This document shows, piece after piece, positions 7,655-15,674 of a DNA stretch of 38,481 bases. Source of the DNA: JALQTD01 sp964390365. GTDB taxonomy: Bacteria; Bacteroidota; Bacteroidia; Flavobacteriales_D; Sanyastnellaceae. The notes below the pieces were generated by a model. That model saw only the letters and a list, made by a program, of their open reading frames with translations. It made no database searches and was not told the origin of the DNA. The stretch covers positions 1 to 38,481 of the forward strand of contig CAYMHW010000010.1 in NCBI GenBank assembly GCA_964390365.1, in the 5' to 3' direction. A program made the translations under genes and the position numbers. The first letter of the stretch is position 1. The number at the start of each line of letters is the position of its first letter.

Positions 7655-9379
7655 ATGAACACCGGAATGAACCGATCTGTGCAAACCCTCGCCTCAGCGG
7701 TGTTGGTGGTGGCCGGGAGTTGGATCCTTTCGCCTTCCGCGCATGGGCAAGGCGATACATTGAACCTCGATGTGACCTTCATTGGGAACCGCGAAATGTT
7801 GCTGCAAGACGCGCACAAGTTGTTGGCTTGGCCCACCATTCGGGATTTGGGAGTGGACAAACCCGTTTTCAACTACGAGCTCCTGCCCAAGCGCATGGTC
7901 GTCGAGCCCACGTTCGAGTACGTCGAGGCGAAGCGCGTCGACGTGACCCCTCCCCTTCCGATGCTGTATCGTGGCTATGCTCGGCTCGGGTTTGGTATGT
8001 ACGCGAGTCCGGTCGCTGAACTGTCGTTCACGGATTTGAGGAACCGCAAGTCGAACTGGGGAATTCATGGCATGCACCGTTCGTCCAATGGCGGATTCGA
8101 TGTGCGCGACTCCATCCCCGAGCGCTTCAGCAACAGCGAGTTGAATGCGTGGGCAAAGCGTTTTTGGAAGCGCGAGACGCTCACGTTCCGGGCGATGGCC
8201 GGTCAACAGGGCATCAGCTATTTGGGCTTGGACTCCTTGACCGAGGTTCCTGCGCTCGCAGACGAAGTCCTTCGGGAGCGCTTCGGGCGGTGGGGCGCTT
8301 CGGTCCATTCGGAGTCCACGCGCAAGGACAGCGGCGATTGGGCGGTGGAAGCGGATTTGGCCTACCGTCACCTCTGGACGCAATCGGATGTTACCGAACA
8401 CACGGGATTGACTTCTGGTTTGGCCTCAACCTACCGAGAAGGACTTGAAATGCGCCTGAATTGGGACGGCGTCTACAACCGCAGGCGAATCGATTCCACC
8501 GCGTCCATCGATCAGGTGGTGTTCAAGGTGCATCCGGAAGTGGTGAAGGCATCCGGTGCGCTTCGAACGTCGCTGGGTGCCGCAATCGTAGTGGACGCCC
8601 GAGGAACCCGACCGTTTCAAGTGTTCCCAACCGCTGAAGCTTCTTTGCAGGTCCTGAAGGGCCTCATGGTCCCCTACGCGCGCATCGGTGGAGGGGTTGA
8701 AAACAACCGCCTGGCGAACGTCCTCGAAACCAATCCATATGCCAACCCGGAGTTGGACCTGCAAAACACGTACCGCCGCTTTGATTTCCGCGCTGGTCTT
8801 CGGGGTCACGTGACCGGGCATTTTCATTACCACGCCCGATTCTCGGTGGAACATTTCGAGCAATACCTGTATTTCGTGAACGATTCGAGTTCGCTCGGCG
8901 GTTCTCAATTTGCTGCGATGTACGACACGTTGACGGTTTCGACGTTGGGCGGGGATGCGCGGTTGGTGATTTCCGAAACGTTCTCGGTCTACGGAGGGGT
9001 GGATTTGAAAACCTACGCAACGCGCGGCCAAATCGCCGCTTGGAACCTTCCGAACATGGTGTGGCGCGCGGGGATGCACTACAACTGGCACGACAAGTTC
9101 ACGGTGGATGCCAACGTCGAGGTCATGGGCGCGCGAAACGCCGCATCGCTCTCGGCGGACGCAGCAGGCGAGGGTGTGGATTTGGGGGCGGCGGGACTGG
9201 GGATCCAACGGGAATTGCCCGCATTTGGTGACGCCAACCTGAAGCTGGAATACCTCTACAACAAGCGAATGAGCGCTTGGATCACGTGTTCGAACCTCGT
9301 GGGAAGCCGCTACCAATTGTGGAACAATTATCCAGTGCAAGGCTTCCAGGCGAGGTTTGGGGCCACCTATGCGTTCTAA
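7655..9379 (+). CDS. Outer-membrane beta-barrel protein
   Basis: A 574-residue exported protein. After a signal peptide (hydrophobic segment SAVLVVAGSWILSPSAHGQ) comes a short region around residues 45-95 reading PVFNYELLPKRMVVEP. The rest is alternating hydrophobic and polar strands with many aromatic residues, ending ARFGATYAF, a terminal Phe typical of outer-membrane barrels. It resembles the plug-less TonB-receptor-like barrels found beside large TPR proteins in Bacteroidota, but no plug domain or TonB box is seen, so transport substrate and energy coupling are unknown. The ATG at 7655 follows the TPR gene stop by 5 bases; a second ATG at 7667 would also give a good signal peptide. A TTG at 7646 overlapping the upstream stop is less likely. 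Confidence 0.75.
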   Translation: MNTGMNRSVQTLASAVLVVAGSWILSPSAHGQGDTLNLDVTFIGNREMLLQDAHKLLAWPTIRDLGVDKPVFNYELLPKRMVVEPTFEYVEAKRVDVTPPLPMLYRGYARLGFGMYASPVAELSFTDLRNRKSNWGIHGMHRSSNGGFDVRDSIPERFSNSELNAWAKRFWKRETLTFRAMAGQQGISYLGLDSLTEVPALADEVLRERFGRWGASVHSESTRKDSGDWAVEADLAYRHLWTQSDVTEHTGLTSGLASTYREGLEMRLNWDGVYNRRRIDSTASIDQVVFKVHPEVVKASGALRTSLGAAIVVDARGTRPFQVFPTAEASLQVLKGLMVPYARIGGGVENNRLANVLETNPYANPELDLQNTYRRFDFRAGLRGHVTGHFHYHARFSVEHFEQYLYFVNDSSSLGGSQFAAMYDTLTVSTLGGDARLVISETFSVYGGVDLKTYATRGQIAAWNLPNMVWRAGMHYNWHDKFTVDANVEVMGARNAASLSADAAGEGVDLGAAGLGIQRELPAFGDANLKLEYLYNKRMSAWITCSNLVGSRYQLWNNYPVQGFQARFGATYAF

Positions 9380-9388
9380 GCTGTGGAA

Positions 9389-9425
9389 AGGTGGGGTATT
9401 CTGTGGATAACTACCCCCCTCTTTT
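9389..9425 (+). other. Hairpin with a DnaA-box sequence in its loop
   Basis: GGGGTA (9393-9398) can pair with TACCCC (9412-9417), followed by CTTTT, so this may be a weak terminator for the barrel gene. The 13-base loop contains TGTGGATAA (9402-9410), which is the perfect DnaA box TTATCCACA on the opposite strand. A second imperfect copy, TGTGGAAAG, starts at 9382. Whether this is a terminator, a DnaA target or coincidence cannot be settled from the sequence. Confidence 0.35.
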
Positions 9426-9460
9426 CACCCCAAATCCCCCAATCGTTGCGGCTTTCCGCG

Positions 9461-9468
9461 TATTTTCG
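9461..9468 (+). promoter_or_regulatory. Predicted -7 box for gyrB
   Basis: TATTTTCG matches the -7 pattern used elsewhere in the window but lies 52 bases before the gyrB ATG, so gyrB would have a real 5' leader, unlike most genes here. Confidence 0.4.
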
Positions 9469-9520
9469 TTAGTCAGTTGCCGTGCGTTTGTGATGCGGCA
9501 TCAGGACGAAGCAGAAAGAC

Positions 9521-11527
9521 ATGTCGGAAGAGCATCCTATGGACCCGATCCAGAATTCAGATCAAGCCGCAAAAGGCACGAACTACAACGCCAGCAACAT
9601 CCAGGCCCTCGAAGGGATGGAACACGTTCGCATGCGGCCTTCGATGTACATCGGAGACGTAGGGGTTCGGGGCTTGCACCATTTGGTCTACGAAGTCGTA
9701 GACAACTCCATCGATGAGGCGCTCGCAGGCCATTGCGACCGCATCACCGTCACGATCACGGAAAGCAACGGCATTCGGGTAACGGACAACGGCCGCGGCA
9801 TTCCGGTGGACCTTCACGAAAAGGAAGGTGTTTCCGCGTTGCAAGTGGTCATGACCAAGATCGGGGCAGGTGGTAAATTCGACAAGGATTCCTACAAGGT
9901 CTCCGGCGGTTTGCACGGGGTCGGCGTCTCGTGTGTGAACGCGCTTTCGGTTTCGCTGCGAGCGGAAGTTCACCGCGATGGCAAGGCCTACGAACAGCAC
10001 TACTCGCGCGGCAAGGCGCTCGCTCCAGTGGCCGAAATTGGATCCGTCGATGACCGCGGAACCACGGTGGAGTTCCAGCCTGACCACGAAATCTTCGAAA
10101 CGCTGACGTACAGCTACGCCACGCTGGCGGATCGGATGCGGGAATTGGCCTTCTTGAACAAAGGCATCACCATCGAATTGACGGACGAGCGCACGCTGGT
10201 CCAGCTCGAAGAAAACGGTCCAGAAGTCTACAAGCACGAGGTGTTCCACTCCGAAGAAGGGCTGCGGGATTTCGTCACCTACCTCGAAAGCAACCGGGAA
10301 CCGCTCATCGCAGAGGTGATCCACATGGAAGGTGAGCGCAATGGCATCCCCGTCGAAGTGGCCATGACGTACAACACGTCCTTCTCCGAGAACCTCTTCT
10401 CTTACGTGAACAACATCAACACGCACGAAGGCGGTACGCATTTGACGGGCTTCCGTCGCGGGTTGACGTTGACGTTGAAGAAGTATGCAGAAACTTCTGG
10501 GATGCTCGACAAGTTGAAGTTCGACATCTCCGCCGATGACTTCCGTGAAGGGTTGACGGCCGTGGTGAGCGTGAAGGTGGCGGAGCCCCAGTTCCAAGGC
10601 CAAACCAAAACCAAGCTGGGCAACGCCGAAGTCAGTGCTCCGGTCGGTCAGGCCGTGAGCGACATGCTCGAAGCCTACCTCGAGGAGCACCCGAACGACG
10701 CTCGATCCATCGTGCAAAAGGTCATTCTCGCTGCCCAAGCACGCCATGCTGCACGCAAAGCCCGCGAGATGGTGCAGCGCAAGACCGTGATGAGCGGATC
10801 GGGGCTCCCGGGAAAACTGGCGGACTGCGCCGAAAAGGACCCCGCTCAATGCGAACTCTTCCTCGTGGAGGGTGATTCGGCAGGCGGAACCGCGAAACAA
10901 GGTCGCGACCGCCACTTCCAAGCCATCATGCCGCTTCGAGGCAAGATCCTCAACGTGGAAAAGGCCATGCACCACAAGATCTTCGACAACGAGGAGATCA
11001 AGAACATTTACACGGCACTTGGGGTCTCCCTCGGAACCGAGGAAGATGAGCGGGCCTTGAACCTGACCAAGTTGCGCTACCACAAGATCGTCATCATGTG
11101 TGACGCTGACGTGGACGGCAGCCACATCGAGACGTTGATTTTGACCTTCTTCTTCCGACACATGAAGGAGCTCATCGAAAACGGCTACGTGTACATCGCC
11201 ACGCCGCCGCTTTATTTGGTGAAGAAGGGATCGCGATCGGCTTACTGTTGGAACGACGCGGAGCGCGATGCGATGATTGAGCAACTTCGTGGAACCACGG
11301 GCTCTGATTCGGGAATCAACGTGCAACGCTACAAGGGTCTTGGTGAGATGAACGCCGAGCAGCTTTGGGACACCACCCTGAATCCAGAGAACCGAACGCT
11401 GCGTCAAGTGACCATTGAAAACGCAGCGGCGTCTGACCAGGTGTTCTCCATGCTCATGGGCGATGAAGTGCCGCCACGCCGGGCCTTCATTGAGGAGAAT
11501 GCCAAATACGCCAACATCGACGCGTGA
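9521..11527 (+). CDS. gyrB: DNA gyrase subunit B
   Basis: A 668-residue ATPase subunit of DNA gyrase, which with GyrA introduces negative supercoils. Motifs in order: GHKL ATPase EVVDNSIDEALAG (about 54-66), DNGRGIPV (about 88-95) and GGLHGVGVSCVNAL (about 128-141). The TOPRIM/metal site follows with LFLVEGDSAGGTAKQGRDR (about 447-465), PLRGKILNVEKA, and the DxD motif MCDADVDGSH (about 526-535). The C-terminal GyrA-interaction stretch is QRYKGLGEMNAEQLW. The length matches the short GyrB class without the large E. coli insertion. QGRDRHF and QLWDTT favour gyrase over ParE, but that distinction is partly by family experience. The ATG at 9521 begins a 26-residue lead into the conserved NIQALEGMEHVRMRPSMYIG; the ATG at 9539 is an alternative. 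Its stop overlaps the GTG start of the next gene. Confidence 0.96.
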   Translation: MSEEHPMDPIQNSDQAAKGTNYNASNIQALEGMEHVRMRPSMYIGDVGVRGLHHLVYEVVDNSIDEALAGHCDRITVTITESNGIRVTDNGRGIPVDLHEKEGVSALQVVMTKIGAGGKFDKDSYKVSGGLHGVGVSCVNALSVSLRAEVHRDGKAYEQHYSRGKALAPVAEIGSVDDRGTTVEFQPDHEIFETLTYSYATLADRMRELAFLNKGITIELTDERTLVQLEENGPEVYKHEVFHSEEGLRDFVTYLESNREPLIAEVIHMEGERNGIPVEVAMTYNTSFSENLFSYVNNINTHEGGTHLTGFRRGLTLTLKKYAETSGMLDKLKFDISADDFREGLTAVVSVKVAEPQFQGQTKTKLGNAEVSAPVGQAVSDMLEAYLEEHPNDARSIVQKVILAAQARHAARKAREMVQRKTVMSGSGLPGKLADCAEKDPAQCELFLVEGDSAGGTAKQGRDRHFQAIMPLRGKILNVEKAMHHKIFDNEEIKNIYTALGVSLGTEEDERALNLTKLRYHKIVIMCDADVDGSHIETLILTFFFRHMKELIENGYVYIATPPLYLVKKGSRSAYCWNDAERDAMIEQLRGTTGSDSGINVQRYKGLGEMNAEQLWDTTLNPENRTLRQVTIENAAASDQVFSMLMGDEVPPRRAFIEENAKYANIDA

Positions 11528-12549
11528 TCGCACGAGACTACCGCATTGAGGGCATGACGTGCGGGCATTGTGTCGCGCGCGCAAAGTCCGCATTGGAAGC
11601 CTTACCGGGCATTCAAGTCGCTGAAATTCAATTGGACGCGCCACAGGCCGTCCTTCATCACACGGGAGAAGAGGTTCCCTTGGAGCAACTTCAATCGGCA
11701 CTCGATGAACACGGCTATTCGATTTCCCAACCCATCTTGGAAGCGCGACCAGGGAATTGGTCGGGAAAGGTGGTTTGGGTGACGGGAGCGAGCAGCGGAA
11801 TTGGACGTGCATCCGCCCTCGAGTTTGCTCGCCAAGGAGCGCGGGTGATTTTATCTGCGCGGCGGGTTTCCGTATTGAATGAAGTCATCCACGGAGCCGA
11901 TGCCGCTTGGCAAACGGACATGAAACCCGTGGGATTGGATTTGGCCGATTCCGATGCGATGGCCGAGCGGGTGCAAGAAGCGATGGCGTGTTTCGGGCGC
12001 ATCGATGCGGTCGTGCACTGCGGCGGGATCAGCCAACGGAGCCTGGCGCAAGACACCGCCTTGGAGGTCGATCGGCGGGTCATGGAAATCGATTACTTCG
12101 GAACGGTCGCCTTGACCAAAGCGGTCCTCCCGCATTTTCTGAAGCAAGGCAGCGGTCAATTTGTGGTGGTGACGAGCCTCATGGGCCTGTTTTCCTCCCC
12201 CCTGCGATCCGGGTATTGCGGGGCCAAACACGCCTTGCACGGATTCTTTGAATCCCTTCGTGCTGAAGTCTACGACGCGGGAATTCGCGTCACGATGGTG
12301 TGTCCGGGATTCATCCACACCGACATTTCGCTCAATGCCGTGGTGGGTGACGGTTCGAAGCAAGGGACGATGGATGAAAAAACGGGAAAAGGCCTCTCGC
12401 CCGAGGCGTGCGCTGAGCAATTGGTACGCGCTGCGAAAAAAGAGCGCCCCGAGGTGCTCATCGGACGATCGGAAGTCTTCGGTGCTTACCTCAAGCGGTT
12501 CTTTCCCAACGCCTTGCGCCGCGTGATGCGCAAGGCCGCCGTGACCTGA
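11524..12549 (+). CDS. HMA domain fused to short-chain dehydrogenase
   Basis: A 341-residue protein with two domains that normally occur apart. Residues 1-67 are a complete heavy-metal-associated fold with GMTCGHC (Cys13, Cys16), the Cu/Zn/Hg-binding loop of metallochaperones. Residues 80-341 are a classical SDR oxidoreductase: TGASSGIG cofactor loop (87-94), Ser218, and Tyr231-x3-Lys235 (YCGAK). The sequence resembles DHRS7B-like SDRs (VCPGFIHTDIS, KHALHGFFESLRAEV). The NNAG motif is replaced by HCGG (165-168), and the usual catalytic Asn before YFGT is Asp190. There is no stop or frameshift between the domains and no Met at the SDR boundary, so the fusion looks genuine. The GTG at 11524 overlaps the gyrB stop by 4 bases; starting at the ATG at 11554 would destroy the first HMA strand. 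Substrate, metal and purpose are unknown. Confidence 0.85.
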   Translation: MIARDYRIEGMTCGHCVARAKSALEALPGIQVAEIQLDAPQAVLHHTGEEVPLEQLQSALDEHGYSISQPILEARPGNWSGKVVWVTGASSGIGRASALEFARQGARVILSARRVSVLNEVIHGADAAWQTDMKPVGLDLADSDAMAERVQEAMACFGRIDAVVHCGGISQRSLAQDTALEVDRRVMEIDYFGTVALTKAVLPHFLKQGSGQFVVVTSLMGLFSSPLRSGYCGAKHALHGFFESLRAEVYDAGIRVTMVCPGFIHTDISLNAVVGDGSKQGTMDEKTGKGLSPEACAEQLVRAAKKERPEVLIGRSEVFGAYLKRFFPNALRRVMRKAAVT

Positions 12550-12551
12550 GC

Positions 12552-13307
12552 TCAGGCCACGTATTCGCGCCCTTCCACATCGAGCACCCGCGTGCGCTTT
12601 TTCAGCGTGCGCAGGATGAGGAAGACCCCAGCGGCACCAGCCGTCAAGGCCGTCCAGTGATCGGAAAGCCCCGCAACGCCGGTTGAGCGGTACAGGTGCA
12701 ACGCATCGATGAGCGCAAAGCTGACGAAGACCGCGAAAAACCCATTGTATTCCCGCTTCAGGACGTTCTTCAGCGAGAAGGGTACGCCGGGAGTTACCCA
12801 GCCGCTGAATTTGGGCAGAAAGGCGGGCGTCGACTCCGACCACTTCAAATACGACTCTCCGAATTTGCGCCGCAAAAACGCCTCCTCGGCGAACATGATG
12901 CGCTCGTAGTACACCCAGAACAGCAAGGTCACCACCAGGGTGAACCACTGGTTCCCCACGAAGAGCACGATGCCGATCCACATGAAGTAGTTGCCCAAGT
13001 ACAAAGGGTGGCGCACCGTGCCATACATGCCTCGCGTGTTCAGGGATTCCGCGACTTGTCCCTCGCTCGTGTTGCGGCCCGATGTTCCGCGTGGCGTGTA
13101 GCCGATGGTGATGGCTCGGATGACCAAACCCAAAAAGCTCACGCCCAAACAAGCCGCCCACCATCCTGTGGTTTGGAAATCAGGCGAAGCACCATCCTGC
13201 AGCCACAAGGCCACCGGCACGGCCAACGCATACAAAACGAGCGGAAGGAAACTCCGCCAACGGAACAGCCAATTGCCGCTCTTCTCCATGGATTCAATCA
13301 GCGCCAT
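12552..13307 (-). CDS. Isoprenylcysteine-type membrane methyltransferase
   Basis: A 251-residue integral membrane protein of the isoprenylcysteine carboxyl methyltransferase/phospholipid methyltransferase superfamily, which moves a methyl group from S-adenosylmethionine to a lipid-linked acceptor. Several hydrophobic segments precede the signature GMYGTVRHPLYLGNYFMWIG region (about residues 93-112), where RHPLYLG forms the SAM site. The family's distal motif follows as EEAFLRRKFGESYLKW (about 142-157). Bacterial relatives include lipid A 1-phosphate methyltransferases, but the acceptor here cannot be read from sequence. It is the last gene of the exporter operon: its ATG at 13307 lies 14 bases inside the adaptor gene, or the second Met (13289) would start 4 bases after that gene's stop. 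It ends 2 bases from the convergent HMA-SDR gene. Confidence 0.82.
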   Translation of the reverse strand: MALIESMEKSGNWLFRWRSFLPLVLYALAVPVALWLQDGASPDFQTTGWWAACLGVSFLGLVIRAITIGYTPRGTSGRNTSEGQVAESLNTRGMYGTVRHPLYLGNYFMWIGIVLFVGNQWFTLVVTLLFWVYYERIMFAEEAFLRRKFGESYLKWSESTPAFLPKFSGWVTPGVPFSLKNVLKREYNGFFAVFVSFALIDALHLYRSTGVAGLSDHWTALTAGAAGVFLILRTLKKRTRVLDVEGREYVA

Positions 13308-14412
13308 TTCCTTCGTATTGGGGTTGGTTCCACTTTTTGATGGCCTCCTCGCCGGTTAAACCGCTCAGGACCTCTGATTCCAGGCCGTCGGAAAGGCCCA
13401 ATTCCACGTTCACGCGCTCGTAAACGTCCGGTGCGACCTCCACTTCCACGAAGGGTGTGCCGCCGTCGAATTGGAGGAGGGACTCGTTGATTTTCAGGAC
13501 ATCCACGCGCTCGTCGAGCACCACTTCGGCCGTGGCCGAGTAGCCCGCACGGAGGAATTCACCGGGCTCAAGACGCACGGCTGCCTTGATTTCGAATTGG
13601 ATCGCGCCGCCATCTTTGATGCCCTTCGGACTGATGTACTCCAAATCGGCGCGGTAATCCTCGCCTTCGAGGGCGCCGATGGTCAGGATGAGCTCCATGC
13701 CCGGCTTCAATTTCTCGACTTCGCCTTCGTCGATTTGGCCCACGAACAGGAGGTCGCTCATGTCGGCGACGCTGGCGATGGTCGTGCCTTCATTGAAGTT
13801 GTTCGCCTCGATGACGCTGTTGCCCTTGCGGACGGGCACGTCGAGCACCATGCCGGAGATGGTGGACGTGATGAGCGTGTTCGAGGTGCGGCCCGAACGG
13901 GAAGCCACCCCGTCTTGGATGATGCGGAGGTTGTCCTCCGCGGCGAGCACCTCCTCCTCGGCCTGGCGACGGGACGTGGCGAACGGTTGGAACGCCGCTT
14001 CCGACAAGACGCCATCGGCGAGCAAGGCCGCGTTGCGCTCGTAACTCAAGGTCGCATCTTCGAGGGCAATTCGGGCTCGCTGAAGCCGCGCCTCCGCCGC
14101 CGACAGCGCCCCCATGTCCGGGACGACCATCACCTCGGCGAGCACGTCGCCAGCGCGCACGGTGTCCCCGGCCTCCACCAGGACCGACCGGACGATGCCG
14201 GAAATTTGGGGCTTGATGAGGATTTCCTGGCGGGGTTGGATGCTGCCTGAAGCCATGGTGAGCAGCCGGATGTCGCCGCGCTGGGGCGATTCGGTGGCGT
14301 AGGTGGCTTTCGGCGCTTGCTCTTTGGCCTTCAGGAAAAACAAGGTGTAGATGCCTCCCGCCAAAACCGCGAGCGCAAACACCACCAATGCGACGATCCT
14401 TCCTTTTTTCAT
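13294..14412 (-). CDS. Periplasmic adaptor (membrane fusion protein) of ABC exporter
   Basis: A 372-residue HlyD/MacA-like adaptor, anchored by one N-terminal helix (VALVVFALAVLAGGIYTLFF, residues 7-26). The first biotinyl-lipoyl half is IKPQISGIVRSVLVEAGDTV (66-85). A helical hairpin of roughly 70 residues follows (about 100-170), then the second lipoyl half TISGMVLDVPVRKGNSV, and beta-barrel and membrane-proximal domains. Such adaptors link an inner-membrane transporter to a TolC-like channel; no TolC homologue is in the window. The start at 14412 overlaps the stop of the upstream permease gene as ATGA, giving the usual translational coupling. Longer upstream readings of this frame run inside the permease gene and were discarded. 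Confidence 0.9.
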   Translation of the reverse strand: MKKGRIVALVVFALAVLAGGIYTLFFLKAKEQAPKATYATESPQRGDIRLLTMASGSIQPRQEILIKPQISGIVRSVLVEAGDTVRAGDVLAEVMVVPDMGALSAAEARLQRARIALEDATLSYERNAALLADGVLSEAAFQPFATSRRQAEEEVLAAEDNLRIIQDGVASRSGRTSNTLITSTISGMVLDVPVRKGNSVIEANNFNEGTTIASVADMSDLLFVGQIDEGEVEKLKPGMELILTIGALEGEDYRADLEYISPKGIKDGGAIQFEIKAAVRLEPGEFLRAGYSATAEVVLDERVDVLKINESLLQFDGGTPFVEVEVAPDVYERVNVELGLSDGLESEVLSGLTGEEAIKKWNQPQYEGNGAD

Positions 14413-15674
14413 TCCGATCTGATTGCCTCCACAGGCCGAATGGCAACGGCCCGCAAAGCTGGTAAAATTCCTGCAAAAACTCCCATCACCAACAACACCC
14501 CCATCGAAAGGAGCACCACGTTCAACGAAACCTCCGGATCGCGGAAGCTCCCCGAATCCCCCATGCCCGCAAGGAAGCGGTTGAGCCCTTCCAAGGTGGC
14601 CACGCCGGCGACCATGCCCGTGAGGCCGGAAAGCGCGGTGAGGAAGAGGGTCTCGCTGATGATTTGGCGCACCACAGTGGCAGGAGTTGCGCCCAGCGCT
14701 CGCCGAATGCCAAGCTCTTGCGTGCGCTCCTTGACGGTGATGAGCATGATGTTGACAATGCCGATGGCGCCCGCGAACAGCGCCAATCCGCCGAACACAA
14801 ACGACACGATTCGGAACGCTCCGAACACCGTCTCCATCTCCTCGAACTCGTCTGCCGTGGTCCAATAGCCGAACGCGCGCTGGTCATCCGGGTGAACGTG
14901 CAGCCTGCTCTTCAGCAGCGTCATCACCTCGGCGGCCGCGGAATCGGCGTGCACGGATTCGTCGAACATCAAGCTGAGCCAGCCGATTTGGTCCCCCATG
15001 TGGAAGGCGCGGTTGAAGGTCGTGAACGGGGTGAAAATGCTCTGTTCGGATTCGTCGGCGTCGTCGCCGGTGAGGGGCGAGCCATAGATGCCGACCACCG
15101 TGAAGAACACCCCCGAAATTTCGAGTTTTTCGCCGATGATGCGCTCCCCCGGGGCGAAGAGGAGTTCCGCCACGCGCTCGCCGATGACCGCCACTTTGCG
15201 CAGTTCATCGAGGTCCGATTGGTTCAGGTACCGGCCTTCACGAATGATGAGCGGCTCCATTTCGATGAACTCGGGCACGTCGCCGTAGACATTGAAGGCA
15301 CCGGTGCGCATGCCGCGGCTGACGTTGTTCGCCCCTTGCCAGCCGCCGAGCTGGTTGCGCGGAGCGACCACCTTCATGGTTTGGCTGTTCGCGCGCAGGT
15401 AATCGGCATCGTCCACCGTCATCTCCAGCTGGCGACCGCGGCGGTAGCCCTCGTAGGGAATGCTCGTGGATTGCGTCCAGAGGTACATGCCGTTGCGCAC
15501 GAAGCGGGCCAAATCACTCGACACCCCTGCCTCCAAGCCGTTCGATGCCCCGACCGTGATCAGGATCATGAACACGCCCCACCCCACCCCGAGCCCGCTG
15601 AGGAAGGTGCGGAAGGGGTTTTGGACAAACACCGCCATCAGCTCAAGCCACGCGTCGCGATCCCACCACCTCAT
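14409..15674 (-). CDS. MacB/FtsX-type ABC permease, second copy
   Basis: A 421-residue permease with the MacB-PCD/FtsX layout. There is one N-terminal membrane helix (FLSGLGVGWGVFMILITVGA), a large periplasmic domain (about residues 50-285) and three C-terminal helices around FVFGGLALFAGAIGIVNIML, ending LRAVAIRPVEAIRSE. The motif KERTQELGIRRALGAT is the cytoplasmic coupling segment typical of the family. It starts with an ATGA overlap after the first permease gene and shares its opening DRDAWLE and NPxRT motif, which points to an old tandem duplication. The two permeases probably form a heterodimer served by the separate ATPase, as in LolCE; the adjacent adaptor makes the system more like a split MacAB. 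Substrate unknown. Confidence 0.9.
   Translation of the reverse strand: MRWWDRDAWLELMAVFVQNPFRTFLSGLGVGWGVFMILITVGASNGLEAGVSSDLARFVRNGMYLWTQSTSIPYEGYRRGRQLEMTVDDADYLRANSQTMKVVAPRNQLGGWQGANNVSRGMRTGAFNVYGDVPEFIEMEPLIIREGRYLNQSDLDELRKVAVIGERVAELLFAPGERIIGEKLEISGVFFTVVGIYGSPLTGDDADESEQSIFTPFTTFNRAFHMGDQIGWLSLMFDESVHADSAAAEVMTLLKSRLHVHPDDQRAFGYWTTADEFEEMETVFGAFRIVSFVFGGLALFAGAIGIVNIMLITVKERTQELGIRRALGATPATVVRQIISETLFLTALSGLTGMVAGVATLEGLNRFLAGMGDSGSFRDPEVSLNVVLLSMGVLLVMGVFAGILPALRAVAIRPVEAIRSE

Noticed and set aside
9380..9520. Replication origin upstream of gyrB
   Set aside because: Only one perfect and one imperfect DnaA box and no AT-rich unwinding region; not enough for oriC.
9557..11812. 751-codon minus-strand open frame opposite gyrB
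   Set aside because: Entirely antisense to a strongly conserved gyrB; the translation has no family resemblance and is a GC-driven shadow.
14413..14865. Upstream extension of the adaptor gene
   Set aside because: The extra residues are a shifted reading of the permease gene; the ATGA overlap at 14409-14412 and the membrane anchor mark the real start.
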